Origin: Pseudomonas paraeruginosa PA7
GTDB lineage: Bacteria > Pseudomonadota > Gammaproteobacteria > Pseudomonadales > Pseudomonadaceae
Reading direction: 5' to 3'
Length of the DNA stretch: 64,000 nt
NCBI RefSeq assembly: GCF_000017205.1
Contig: NC_009656.1
Coordinates: forward strand, 5,026,001-5,090,000
Shown: piece by piece, positions 9,759 to 18,340 of the stretch
Layout of the letters: each line of letters starts with the position of its first letter
Numbering within the stretch: the first letter of the stretch is position 1
The notes under the pieces: model-generated
Told to the model about the DNA's origin: nothing
Databases searched by the model: none
What the model saw: the letters and a program-made list of their open reading frames with translations, nothing else
Program-made: the position numbers and the translations under genes

Positions 9759-10756
9759 GTCGAGGCTGGTTGCTGCTGTTCGGACTGATCGGCGCCTCGC
9801 TGATTCCGCTGCTGCTCGGCGGCAGCGACATGTTCCCGCGCCTGCGCGCCTTCCCGCTGGACAGCCTGCTGCTGATGTTCGGCATGATCGTGGTCTGCTG
9901 GTTCATCAACGGCCTGCGCCTGCGCCTGCTGCTCGCCGGCCGCGCGGGCAGGCTCGGGCAGATGCAGAGCGTCGGTATCATCATGGCCAGCGAGTTCGCC
10001 TTCTGCGCCACCCCCGGCGGCAGCGGCGGTCCGCTGACCCTGATGGCCCTGCTGGCCCGCCGCGGCCTGAGGCCGGCGCAGACCAGCGCGGTGTTCGCCG
10101 TGGACCAGTTGGCCGACCTGACCTTCTTCCTCTGCGCCCTGGGCGCGATCCTGATCTACGCCCTCAGCCATTCGCTGAGTCCGAACATGGAGTCGAGCCT
10201 GATCTTCAGCGCGGTGTTCCTGGTCGGCCTGTTCGTCGGCGCGGTGATGCTGATCCGCTACCTGCACCAGGTGATCCGCTTCAACGGCCGGGTCCTGGCC
10301 CGGCTCGGCGTGTCGCCGCGCAAGCGGTTGCACTGGGGACGCAAGATCCTGCACTTCCGCATCGCCCTGCACGACAGCCTGCGTCTGCCGAAACGCCGCC
10401 TGCTGGCGGTGTTCCTGCTCAGCAGCACGCACTGGCTGCTGCGCTTCAGCGTACTCGACCTGACCCTGCGCGGGCTCGGGGTGGATATCCAGTGGGCCTG
10501 GACCTTCCTGATCCAGATGGTTTCGCTCAGCGCCGGCCAGCTCTCGCTGATTCCCGGCGGCGCCGGCGGCACCGAGCTGACCTCGGCGGCGCTGCTGGCG
10601 CCCATGGTCGGCAAGTCGACAGCGGCGGCGGCCATCGTCATCTGGCGGGCAGTGACCTTCTATTTCTACCTGGTCGCCGGCGGTCCGGTGTTCGCCGTGC
10701 TCGCCGGGCGGCCGCTGCTGAAGAAGCTGATCAGCAGTCGCGAGGCGTCTTCCTGA
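9755..10756 (+). CDS. Membrane protein of the lysylphosphatidylglycerol-synthase TM / UPF0104 family
   Basis: 333 residues with about eight hydrophobic helices and the family motif IPGGAGGTELTSAALL near residue 270. This family includes the flippase half of MprF and many proteins encoded next to glycosyltransferases. The last gene of a three-gene overlapping unit, it is a reasonable candidate to move the lipid-linked product of the trio across the inner membrane. That role is inference from context. Its 3' end overlaps a small convergent gene by 26 bases. Confidence 0.85.
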   Translation: MSRGWLLLFGLIGASLIPLLLGGSDMFPRLRAFPLDSLLLMFGMIVVCWFINGLRLRLLLAGRAGRLGQMQSVGIIMASEFAFCATPGGSGGPLTLMALLARRGLRPAQTSAVFAVDQLADLTFFLCALGAILIYALSHSLSPNMESSLIFSAVFLVGLFVGAVMLIRYLHQVIRFNGRVLARLGVSPRKRLHWGRKILHFRIALHDSLRLPKRRLLAVFLLSSTHWLLRFSVLDLTLRGLGVDIQWAWTFLIQMVSLSAGQLSLIPGGAGGTELTSAALLAPMVGKSTAAAAIVIWRAVTFYFYLVAGGPVFAVLAGRPLLKKLISSREASS

Positions 10757-10943
10757 GCCTGTCGTCGGCGGAGCCCTCGGCCATCTCGCCGCCGTTCTCC
10801 TGGAGACGCCGCCAGAGTTCGGCCGCGCCTGGAAACTCGGTTCCGTCCTCGTCGCCCAGCGCGTCGATGTCGTAGCGGCTGGTGCAGCCCTCGCCGAGGG
10901 TCGGCGGCGGGCTGGCGGTACCCGCCTGCCTGGGATCGCTCAT
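10731..10943 (-). CDS. Small acidic hypothetical protein
   Basis: 70 codons (MSDPRQAGTA...RKTPRDC). It is supported by a strong GGAGGAAGG ribosome-binding site 3-11 nt before the ATG and by its place 50 bases downstream of purU on the same strand. The central stretch YDIDALGDEDGTEFPGAAELW is acidic. I recognise no family. The 3' end runs 26 bases into the convergent flippase-like gene. It is either a purU-linked small gene or a fortuitous frame; the ribosome-binding site favours a real gene. Confidence 0.55.
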   Translation of the reverse strand: MSDPRQAGTASPPPTLGEGCTSRYDIDALGDEDGTEFPGAAELWRRLQENGGEMAEGSADDRLRKTPRDC

Positions 10944-10992
10944 GTTCCTTCCTCCGGATGCCGGCCATGGCCGGCACCGCGCGGGAACCGAC

Positions 10993-11844
10993 TCAGTCGA
11001 ACACCACCGTCTTGTTGCCGTGAACCAGTACACGGTCTTCCAGGTGATAGCGCAGACCGCGCGCGAGCACCAGTTTTTCCACGTCCTTGCCCAGGCGCAC
11101 CATGTCCTCGACGTTGTCGCGGTGGGTCACCCGCACCACGTCCTGCTCGATGATCGGGCCGGCATCCAGTTCCTCGGTCACGTAGTGGCTGGTCGCGCCG
11201 ATCAGCTTGACCCCGCGCTTCGACGCCTGGTGGTAAGGCTTGGCGCCGATGAAGGACGGCAGGAAGCTGTGGTGGATGTTGATCACCTGGTGGGCGTACT
11301 TGCGGCACAGGTCCGGTGGCAGGATCTGCATGTAGCGGGCCAGTACGATGCAATCGGCACCATGTTCGTCGATCAGCCGGGAAACCTCGTCGAAGGCCGG
11401 CTGTTTGTCCTGGGGATCGACCGGAACGTGGAAGTACGGGATGCCGTGCCATTCGACCATGCTGCGCAGGTCGTCATGGTTGGCGATCACGCAGGGAATC
11501 TCGCAGTCCAGTTCGCCACTGTGCCAGCGGTGCAGCAGGTCGGCCAGGCAATGCGACTCCTTGCTGGCCATCAGCACCACGCGCTTCTTCACTTCGGAAT
11601 CGGTGATCCGCCACACCATGGAAAACTCGCGGGCGATCGGGGCGAAGGCCTGGCGGAAGCCATCGAGATCGAACGGCAGGGAATCGGCACGGATCTCGTG
11701 GCGCATGAAGAACCAGCCGTTATCGTTATCGGAATGATGGCTGGCTTCGGTGATCCAGCCATTGTAGGTGGCCAGGAAGTTACTCACCTTGGCAACGATC
11801 CCGACCCCGTCGGGACAGGCGATCACCAGCCGAAAAGTGCGCAT
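10993..11844 (-). CDS. purU: Formyltetrahydrofolate deformylase
   Basis: 283 residues, the normal PurU length. It hydrolyses 10-formyl-THF to THF and formate, balancing the one-carbon pool and feeding formate to PurT. An N-terminal ACT domain (residues 1-80, LVIACPDGVGIVAKVSNFL) precedes the formyltransferase domain. The catalytic region includes HHSFLPSFIGAKPYHQA and DAGPIIEQD. The start MRTFRLVIAC begins directly with the first ACT strand. P. aeruginosa carries more than one purU paralogue; this one corresponds to the copy beside mvaT (purU1 from memory). Confidence 0.95.
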   Translation of the reverse strand: MRTFRLVIACPDGVGIVAKVSNFLATYNGWITEASHHSDNDNGWFFMRHEIRADSLPFDLDGFRQAFAPIAREFSMVWRITDSEVKKRVVLMASKESHCLADLLHRWHSGELDCEIPCVIANHDDLRSMVEWHGIPYFHVPVDPQDKQPAFDEVSRLIDEHGADCIVLARYMQILPPDLCRKYAHQVINIHHSFLPSFIGAKPYHQASKRGVKLIGATSHYVTEELDAGPIIEQDVVRVTHRDNVEDMVRLGKDVEKLVLARGLRYHLEDRVLVHGNKTVVFD

Positions 11845-12022
11845 GGGTATACTCCAGAAACATCGCGAAAAGCCGCCATTCTAGCGGCACGGCGGGAAAA
11901 GTTCAGCCTCGGCGACAGCCTTTCGACGGGCTGTTCGCAGGCGAGAATAAAGCCCGGCAACAGGGCAATGGCGATGCCGAATTAATTACTTTGAATTTCT
12001 TCGAGAAAACTTTTCTTCGCGG

Positions 12023-12051
12023 TTTACTTACAGTTTCGCCCTGACTATTAT
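12023..12051 (+). promoter_or_regulatory. Sigma-70 promoter of mvaT
   Basis: TTTACT, a 17-bp spacer and TATTAT, 53 bases before the mvaT ATG. The surrounding 11980-12060 stretch is markedly AT-rich for this genome, the kind of DNA MvaT itself binds, so autoregulation is plausible. Confidence 0.7.
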
Positions 12052-12104
12052 TGAATCTACTTACATGCCCGCCATCGCCACTCAGCACAGACAAGGTACC
12101 TGAC

Positions 12105-12482
12105 ATGTCCCTGATCAATGAATATCGCGCCACGGAAGAAGCCATCAAGGAACTTCAGGAACGCCTGAAGTCCCTCGAACAAGACGACAAACTGAAAAAA
12201 GAACTGGAATTCGAAGAGAAGCTGCGGGCACTGATGGGTACTTACCAGAAGTCTCTGCGCGACGTGATTTCCCTGCTCGATCCGGACGCCAAGATCGGCG
12301 GCAAGAGCACCCGCGCGGTGAAGGCCCCTGCCGGCAAGCGCGCGCGCAAGGTCAAGCAATACAAGAACCCGCATACCGGTGAAGTCATCGAGACCAAGGG
12401 CGGCAACCACAAGACCCTGAAAGAATGGAAAGCCAAGTGGGGCCCGGAGGCCGTCGAGAGCTGGGCCACCCTGCTCGGCTAA
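12105..12482 (+). CDS. mvaT: H-NS-family xenogeneic silencer MvaT
   Basis: 125 codons (MSLINEYRAT start). MvaT is the Pseudomonas functional analogue of H-NS; with MvaU it coats AT-rich DNA and silences foreign genes, phage and fimbrial operons. The N-terminal half is a charged coiled coil (about residues 1-60) for dimer and higher-order assembly. A basic linker follows (GKRARKVKQYKNP), then a C-terminal DNA-binding domain with the AT-pincer residues Arg81, Gly100 and Asn101 (one higher than published numbering, which omits the Met). The open frame extends 18 codons upstream into the promoter; the ATG at 12105 is used because it lies downstream of the -10 and matches the known N-terminus. Confidence 0.97.
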   Translation: MSLINEYRATEEAIKELQERLKSLEQDDKLKKELEFEEKLRALMGTYQKSLRDVISLLDPDAKIGGKSTRAVKAPAGKRARKVKQYKNPHTGEVIETKGGNHKTLKEWKAKWGPEAVESWATLLG

Positions 12483-12500
12483 GCGCCGCTCGCTCGAAGG

Positions 12501-12526
12501 AACGCCAGCCTAGTGCTGGCGTTTTC
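12501..12526. terminator. Intrinsic terminator, mvaT / sbcB
   Basis: Stem aacgccagc / gctggcgtt with a 5-nt loop, T-rich on the plus side. It lies between the convergent mvaT and sbcB genes. Confidence 0.85.
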
Positions 12527-12565
12527 ATTTCTGCCGGAGAGTGCGCCGGCACATGCCTCGCGCCG

Positions 12566-14008
12566 TCAGTTGTCCAGCGCATAGCGTCGACGCAGTTCCC
12601 CGGCATAATCGCGCCAGGCCGCAAGTACCGCCGGCAATGTCCCGCCCTGCTCTTGTCGACAGGCTTCCATTGCCGCCTCGAAGGCCGGCAAAGTATTCGG
12701 CGCACCGAATTCTTCATGGGACAAACGATTGCGGCAGAACGCCTCCCATTGTTGTCGCTCGCTGGGACTTAAAGTTTCCGGGAAATTGCGCGCACGATAA
12801 CGGAAGAACAATTCCTGCAAGCGGATATCGTCGAACGGCCATTGTTCTCTGGCCAACTGCTCCGGTTCGGCGCGACGCAGCTGTTCGCAAAGGCGCCGGT
12901 CGCGGTCGCCGATAAATCCGTCATACAACTGTTGTTCGGGGTCTTCGCTGGCAGCGAAACTTTCCTCGCTATATGCGAGGGCCAGTTTTTCCGTCCAGGC
13001 AGCCTGCCGCTGGCGCAACAGCTCGGCTCTCCGCTGGCAGGCCTCGACATCGATGCCTGTGCGCAGGCGATCCTCGGCACGCAACACCGACAGCGGCGCC
13101 ACCACCGGGCAACGGTTCACCTGGATCTGCTTCAGCGGCACCGGCAGCTCGCCTTCGGCCAGCTCGTCGCGCCGGGTATACAGGCGCCGGCGCAGCTCCT
13201 CGGCGGACAGCTCCAGCAACGGCGCGGGGTCGGCGCGCAGGTCGCAGACGATCAGGGCATTGCGGTTGCGCGGGTGCCAGGCCAGCGGCAGGACCACGGA
13301 GAGGAAATGACGCTCGGCGGAAAAGCGCCCGGAGACGTGCACCAGCGGCTGCAGCAGGTGGATCTGGTCGAGCACCCTGTGCTTGCTGCGCAACTGGTAG
13401 AGATAGTCGTACAGGCGTGGCTGGCGCTGGCGGATCAGGCGGGCCAGGGCGATGGTCGCGCGGACGTCGGACAGCGCGTCGTGGGCCTGGCCGTGCTCCA
13501 GGCCATTCGCCGCGGTGAGCAGTTCCAGCTTCAGCGATACGCGACCGTCCGCTTCCGGCCACTGGATGCCTTCGGGGCGCAGGGCGTAGGCGGTGCGGAC
13601 CATGTCGATCAGGTCCCAGCGACTGTTGCCGCCCTGCCATTCGCGGGCATAGGGATCGAAGAAGTTGCGGTACAGGCTGTAGCGCGTCACCTCGTCGTCG
13701 AAGCGCAGCGAGTTGTAGCCGGCCACGCAGGTCGCCGGGTGCGCCAGTTGGGCGTGGACCCGGGTCATGAAGTCGGCCTCGGAGAGCCCCCGCTCGGCCA
13801 GGCGCTGCGGGGTGATGCCGGTGATCAGGCAGGCCATCGGGTGCGGCAGGATGTCGTCGCTGGGGCGGCAATAGAGATTCATCGGCTCGCCGATCTCGTT
13901 CAGCGCCTCGTCGGTGCGGATGCCGGCGATCTGCAGCGGGCGGTCGCGACGGGGGTCGATGCCGGTGGTTTCGTAGTCGTACCAAAAAATACTCGCGTTC
14001 ACGGTCAT
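12566..14008 (-). CDS. sbcB: Exodeoxyribonuclease I
   Basis: 480 residues, close to the usual ExoI length. It is a 3'-to-5' single-strand DNA exonuclease of the DnaQ superfamily acting in recombination and mismatch repair. The ExoI motif WYDYETTGIDPRRDRPLQ gives the first Asp and Glu; GYNSLRFDDEV and HDALSDVRATIALA supply the other acidic and His residues. The conserved C-terminal segment (LFFRYRARNFPETLSPSER) is also present. Convergent with mvaT. Confidence 0.95.
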   Translation of the reverse strand: MTVNASIFWYDYETTGIDPRRDRPLQIAGIRTDEALNEIGEPMNLYCRPSDDILPHPMACLITGITPQRLAERGLSEADFMTRVHAQLAHPATCVAGYNSLRFDDEVTRYSLYRNFFDPYAREWQGGNSRWDLIDMVRTAYALRPEGIQWPEADGRVSLKLELLTAANGLEHGQAHDALSDVRATIALARLIRQRQPRLYDYLYQLRSKHRVLDQIHLLQPLVHVSGRFSAERHFLSVVLPLAWHPRNRNALIVCDLRADPAPLLELSAEELRRRLYTRRDELAEGELPVPLKQIQVNRCPVVAPLSVLRAEDRLRTGIDVEACQRRAELLRQRQAAWTEKLALAYSEESFAASEDPEQQLYDGFIGDRDRRLCEQLRRAEPEQLAREQWPFDDIRLQELFFRYRARNFPETLSPSERQQWEAFCRNRLSHEEFGAPNTLPAFEAAMEACRQEQGGTLPAVLAAWRDYAGELRRRYALDN

Positions 14009-14232
14009 TCCCTATCTGGCGGCAGCAGGGAGTCTAACAGCGACAGCCGTTCCGCTTTCAAAGCCTTGAGGTATTCGCTGGTTTCCCCCGGGCTATCAGA
14101 AACCTCTGAACTCAATCCACCCCATAATCCGCGACAATCCGCCTCTTCCTCCATCCAACCTTGCGCAACGCCCCCACCCCTCGTTAGCATTCCGCACGCA
14201 CGGATGCCCGTTTCACAGACAAGGAAAGCACC

Positions 14233-14970
14233 ATGACCGACACCAGCAATCCCTACGCCACACCCGCCAGCGCGCTGCAGCCCACCCAAGCGGTGCCACC
14301 GGTGATCGGTGACTACGATTTCCGCATCGGCGACGTGATCAGCGAAGCCTGGGCCAGGATCAAGGGTGTCAAGGGCATCCTGATCGGCGCCTTCGTGGTC
14401 TACAGCGTGGTGGTCCAGACCGTCACCTTCGTCCTTACCCTGATCTTCGGCGGCATCGGCCTGATGAGCGAAGCCGATCCCGTCGCCCTGGCGATCGGCC
14501 AGATGATCGCCAGCCTGGCCGCCACCGCCGTCAGCTATCCGTTCTTCACCGGCCTGACCATGATCGGCATCCGCCGCGCCGCCGACCAGCCGGCGACCTT
14601 CAACGAGATGTTCAACTATTTCGGCGTGATGGTGCCGCTGCTGATCACCGGGCTGCTGATGATGCTGATGGTCTACCTCGGCTTCTTCCTGCTGGTCATC
14701 CCCGGCATCTACCTGAGCGTCGCCTACATGCTCGCCCTGCCGCTGGTGGCCGAGCGTGGCCTGTCGCCCTGGCAGGCGCTGGAAACCTCGCGCAAGGCCA
14801 TCAGCCGCCACTGGTTCAAGGTCTTCGGACTGATGCTGGTACTCAGCCTGCTGATGCTGGTGAGCATGATCCCGCTGTTCATCGGCCTGATCTGGACCGG
14901 CCCGCTGTTCGTCGTCTCCATGGGCATCCTCTACCGCACCATCTTCGGCGTCCGCCCGCTGGGCAATTGA
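14233..14970 (+). CDS. Multi-span membrane protein of unknown function
   Basis: 245 residues with about five or six hydrophobic helices, starting at MTDTSNPYATPAS after AAGGAAAG. The Pro/Ala-rich N-terminus with a NPYATP motif, followed by FRIGDVISEAWARIKG and LETSRKAISRHWFKVFGLML, resembles bacterial membrane proteins of the DUF975 / glycerophosphodiester-phosphodiesterase membrane-domain type. I cannot assign a function. It is read toward the RDD operon but is separated from it by a GC-rich palindrome and a promoter-like sequence, so it is probably a separate unit. Confidence 0.75.
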   Translation: MTDTSNPYATPASALQPTQAVPPVIGDYDFRIGDVISEAWARIKGVKGILIGAFVVYSVVVQTVTFVLTLIFGGIGLMSEADPVALAIGQMIASLAATAVSYPFFTGLTMIGIRRAADQPATFNEMFNYFGVMVPLLITGLLMMLMVYLGFFLLVIPGIYLSVAYMLALPLVAERGLSPWQALETSRKAISRHWFKVFGLMLVLSLLMLVSMIPLFIGLIWTGPLFVVSMGILYRTIFGVRPLGN

Positions 14971-14978
14971 GAAGCCGT

Positions 14979-15000
14979 CCGGGCCGCCGCGGCGGCCCGG
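14979..15000. repeat. Perfect 22-bp GC palindrome
   Basis: ccgggccgccg/cggcggcccgg, a perfect inverted repeat immediately after the membrane-protein gene and abutting the -35 of the next operon. It may act as a weak terminator, although there is no T tract. Confidence 0.6.
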
Positions 15001-15029
15001 TTGCCTGATGACGCCGCGCTGGCTAGCAT
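15001..15029 (+). promoter_or_regulatory. Sigma-70-like promoter of the RDD-MoxR operon
   Basis: TTGCCT, 17 bp, TAGCAT, with a predicted transcription start near 15036. This argues that translation starts at ATG 15056 rather than at the in-frame ATG 15008, which lies within the promoter spacer. Confidence 0.55.
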
Positions 15030-15055
15030 CTGACTTTCCCCGACACGGCCCCCCG

Positions 15056-15805
15056 ATGCTCCCGAACGCTGCCGCCCGCCTCGTCGCGCCCGCCTCACGG
15101 CCTGGCGCCGAGGTCCTCGACACCCATTACCACGTGGAAACGCCGGAAGGCATCGACCTGCTCCTGCGCCCCGCCGGCGTCGTCCCCAGGGCCCTGGCCT
15201 ACAGCATCGACCTGGGCATCCGCGGACTGATCATGCTGGTGCTGATGCTCGGCCTGGCCTTCCTCGGCAAGCTCGGCGCCGGCCTCGGTCTGCTGCTGAC
15301 CTTCGTCATGACCTGGTGGTACATGGTCCTGTTCGAAGTGCTCAACCAGGGCCGCTCGCCCGGCAAGCAACTGATGGGCCTGCGCGTGGTCCACGACGAC
15401 GGCACGCCGGTAGGCTGGGCCGCCTCGCTGCTGCGCAACCTGCTGCGCTTCGCCGACATCCTCCCGTTCGGCTACGCCCTGGGCCTGCTCAGTTGCCTCA
15501 ACCACCCGGCCTTCAAGCGTCTCGGCGACATCGCCGCGGGAACCCTGGTGGTCTACCGCGAGCCCGAGCTGAGCCGACCGAGCCTGCCCGACGTCGAGCC
15601 GCTGCTGCCACCCTTCCCGATGAGCCTGGAGGAACAGCGCGCCTTCCTCGGTTTCGCCGAACGCGGCGCGGCGCTTTCCGCCGCGCGTCGCGAGGAGCTG
15701 GCGGGCATCCTCGCCGAACCGCTGGGCGTCGAGGCGGTCCGCGCCCAGGCCGAGATCAACGGCATCGCCCGCGGCTTTCTCGGCCTGCGCCAGGAGAGCG
15801 CATGA
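15056..15805 (+). CDS. RDD family membrane protein
   Basis: 249 residues. The RDD domain spans about residues 30-150: GVVPRALAYSIDLGIRGLI carries the Arg and Asp of the name, and NQGRSPGKQLMGLRVVHDDG is the second signature. About three membrane helices. The C-terminal 80 residues are hydrophilic. First gene of a six-gene operon; its stop overlaps the next start as ATGA. Function unknown; RDD proteins are repeatedly found beside MoxR/DUF58 genes and have been linked to ion exchange or envelope stress. An upstream ATG at 15008 is rejected because it lies inside the promoter. Confidence 0.85.
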   Translation: MLPNAAARLVAPASRPGAEVLDTHYHVETPEGIDLLLRPAGVVPRALAYSIDLGIRGLIMLVLMLGLAFLGKLGAGLGLLLTFVMTWWYMVLFEVLNQGRSPGKQLMGLRVVHDDGTPVGWAASLLRNLLRFADILPFGYALGLLSCLNHPAFKRLGDIAAGTLVVYREPELSRPSLPDVEPLLPPFPMSLEEQRAFLGFAERGAALSAARREELAGILAEPLGVEAVRAQAEINGIARGFLGLRQESA

Positions 15806-16782
15806 AACAGAGCCTCTTCGAACAGCGTCACCAGGCCGCCTGGCAGCGCTTCGACAAACGCCTCGCCTTCCTCGAGAAAGGCAGGAAGCTGGAGGGTTCC
15901 AGCGAGGACTTCGCCGCCGATTACCGGCGCCTCTGCCAGCAGCTGGCGCTGGCCCAGGAACGCGGCTACAGCAGCCACCTGATCGATCAGTTGCAGCAGC
16001 TGGTGATGCGCGGCCACCAGCAGTTCTACCGGCACCGCAGCCACCTCGGCAGCCGCATCCTCGGCTTCCTCCTCGCCGGCCTGCCGCGCCTGGTTCGCGA
16101 GGAATGGCGCAGCATCGCCGTGGCCAGCCTGCTGTTCTACGGCAGCGCCCTGCTCATGGGCCTGCTGGTCTACCACTTCCCCGACCTGATCTACAGCGTG
16201 GTCAGCCCGGACAAGGTCAGCGAGATGGAATCGATGTACGCCCCCGAGACCACCCGCCTCGGACCGCTGGGTGCGCGCGACACCAGCGACGACTGGGAGA
16301 TGTTCGGCTTCTATGTCATGAACAACATCGGCATCGCCTTCCAGACCTTCGCCAGCGGCGTGCTGCTGGGCCTGGGCAGCCTGTTCTTCCTGCTGTTCAA
16401 CGGCCTGATGATCGGCTCGGTGGCCGGCCACCTGACGCAGATCGGCTACGTGCAGACCTTCTGGCCGTTCGTCATCGGCCACGGCGCCTTCGAGCTGACC
16501 GCCATCACCTTCGCCGGCGCCGCCGGCCTCAAGCTCGGCTGGGCGCTGCTCGCCCCCGGTCGCCTGACCCGCGGCGAAGCACTGCGGCTGGCCGCCAGAC
16601 GCAGCGTGCAACTGATCGCCGGGGTGATCGTGCTGTTGCTGCTGGCCGCCTTCACCGAGGCCTACTGGTCCTCCATCAGCCATTTCCAGCCACGGGTGAA
16701 GTACGTGGTGGGCGCAGTCCTCTGGCTGCTGGTCGGCGCCTACTTCCTGCTCGCCGGACGGAGCCGCCATGCGCCTGACTGA
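15802..16782 (+). CDS. Stage II sporulation protein M (SpoIIM) family membrane protein
   Basis: 326 residues. A soluble helical N-terminus (to about residue 95) is followed by a SpoIIM-type membrane domain with MFGFYVMNNIGIAFQTFASGVLLGLG and GHGAFELTAITFAGAAGLKLG, the conserved Asn-Asn and His-Gly-Glu features of the family. About five helices. Pseudomonads do not sporulate; in this gene order SpoIIM-like proteins partner RDD and MoxR proteins. The start overlaps the RDD stop by 4 bases, with AGGAGAG upstream, and the end overlaps the next gene by 14 bases. Confidence 0.87.
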   Translation: MKQSLFEQRHQAAWQRFDKRLAFLEKGRKLEGSSEDFAADYRRLCQQLALAQERGYSSHLIDQLQQLVMRGHQQFYRHRSHLGSRILGFLLAGLPRLVREEWRSIAVASLLFYGSALLMGLLVYHFPDLIYSVVSPDKVSEMESMYAPETTRLGPLGARDTSDDWEMFGFYVMNNIGIAFQTFASGVLLGLGSLFFLLFNGLMIGSVAGHLTQIGYVQTFWPFVIGHGAFELTAITFAGAAGLKLGWALLAPGRLTRGEALRLAARRSVQLIAGVIVLLLLAAFTEAYWSSISHFQPRVKYVVGAVLWLLVGAYFLLAGRSRHAPD

Positions 16783-18340
16783 CGCCAGCGTGGCGATCCG
16801 CCCGCGCAGCGCCTGGGAGGCGCTGGACCTCGGCATGCTGTTGGCGCACCGCCACGCGCGGCTGCTGATGGCCAGTTGGGCACTGCTGACGCTGCCGCTG
16901 TTCGTCGTGCTCAGCCTGCTGCTGTGGCGACACCCGACCCTGGCGATCCTGCTCTTCTGGTGGCTCAAGCCGGCCTTCGAGCGGCTGCCGCTGTACATCC
17001 TCTCGCACGCCCTGTTCGGCGACACGCCAACCCTGAAGCAGGCGCTGCGCGCCTATCCCGCACTGTTGAAGAAACAGTTGCCGGCCAGCCTGCTGTGGCG
17101 CCGCTTCAGCCCGACGCGCAGCTTCGACCTGCCGGTCCTGCAACTCGAAGGACTCGCCGGGGACACGCGCAGCCAGCGCCTGATCGTCCTGTCCCAGCGC
17201 AACGCCGGCGGCGCGACCTGGCTGACCGTGGTCGGCGTGCACCTGGAGATGGCCCTCTGGGCCGGCTTCGCCATGCTGCTGTACCTGCTGATCCCGGCGC
17301 AGAGCGAGATCGACTGGAACTGGCAGAGCCTGCTCGATCCGGAGGCCGGCGAATGGCTCTGGCTCGAGCACCTGTCGAACCTGCTCTACGCCCTGGTGCT
17401 GGTGATCTGGGAACCGATCTACGTGGCCTGCGGCTTCACCCTCTACCTGAACCGGCGCACCGAACTGGAGGCCTGGGACATCGAACTGGTGTTCCGCCGC
17501 CTGCGCCAGCGCCTGCTCGGCAGCGCCTACGTACTGCTGCTCGGGCTCGGCGGACTGCTGGCCTGGCTGCCCTCCCCCGCCGTCTACGCCGAGCCGGCGC
17601 CGGCCGCCAGCGCCGCCGCGGCCGAGCTGCCGCCCGAACAGCCCCGCCTGCTGCGGCAGAAGCTCAACAGCGAACAGGCCGGCAAGCAGATCCAGGCGCT
17701 CGTCGACGCCGCTCCGTTCAAGAACAGCGAGACCGTCACCGGCTGGCGCTTCGGCGACAAGACCGGGAAGAAGGACGGCAGCAAGGACGACGAGAAGCAG
17801 CTCAAGGCGTTCTTCGAGGCCCTGGCCAACTGGGTGCCGTTCCGCCATGTCGCCCAGGCCATCGAGGTACTGCTCTGGGCGTTGCTGTTCAGCGCGGTGT
17901 TCCTGCTGGTCTGGCGCTACCGCGAATGGCTGCGCCTGTTCGTCGGCAACCTGGGTCTGCCGCGCCGGCCCCGGCGCGAAGCGCCGACGGTGATGTTCGG
18001 TCTCGACCTCAGCCCGGAAAGCCTGCCCGACGACATCGCCGGTCACGCCGAGCGGCTCTGGGCGGAAAAACCGCGGGAGGCCCTCGGCCTGCTCTACCGT
18101 GGCCTGCTCAGCCGCCTGCTGCACGACTACCGCCTACCGCTGAAGGGCTCGCATACCGAGGGCGAGGTCCTGCGCCTGGTCGAGCGGCTCGACCAGCAGC
18201 AGCCACTGCTGCACTACGCCCGGTTGCTGACCGCCCAGTGGCAGGCCCTGGCCTATGGCCACCGCCTGCCCGCCGAAGAGCTGCGCCAGCGCCTGTGCGA
18301 CGGCTGGCGTGGCCTGTTCGCCACCGAGGTGCGCCCATGA
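16769..18340 (+). CDS. DUF4129 membrane protein of the MoxR operon
   Basis: 523 residues with several membrane helices in the first half and one around residue 370. The C-terminal domain EALGLLYRGLLSRLLHDYRLPLKGSHTEGEV is the DUF4129 signature. Between them lies a long hydrophilic segment (about 270-360, Ala/Lys/Gln-rich), predicted to be extracytoplasmic. It overlaps both neighbours (14 and 4 bases). Precise role unknown; DUF4129 proteins co-occur with MoxR ATPases and DUF58 proteins. Confidence 0.82.
   Translation: MRLTDASVAIRPRSAWEALDLGMLLAHRHARLLMASWALLTLPLFVVLSLLLWRHPTLAILLFWWLKPAFERLPLYILSHALFGDTPTLKQALRAYPALLKKQLPASLLWRRFSPTRSFDLPVLQLEGLAGDTRSQRLIVLSQRNAGGATWLTVVGVHLEMALWAGFAMLLYLLIPAQSEIDWNWQSLLDPEAGEWLWLEHLSNLLYALVLVIWEPIYVACGFTLYLNRRTELEAWDIELVFRRLRQRLLGSAYVLLLGLGGLLAWLPSPAVYAEPAPAASAAAAELPPEQPRLLRQKLNSEQAGKQIQALVDAAPFKNSETVTGWRFGDKTGKKDGSKDDEKQLKAFFEALANWVPFRHVAQAIEVLLWALLFSAVFLLVWRYREWLRLFVGNLGLPRRPRREAPTVMFGLDLSPESLPDDIAGHAERLWAEKPREALGLLYRGLLSRLLHDYRLPLKGSHTEGEVLRLVERLDQQQPLLHYARLLTAQWQALAYGHRLPAEELRQRLCDGWRGLFATEVRP

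Noticed and set aside
15008-15055. In-frame upstream ATG for the RDD gene
   Set aside because: It lies inside the spacer of the best promoter and adds residues with no conserved character; ATG 15056 is used.
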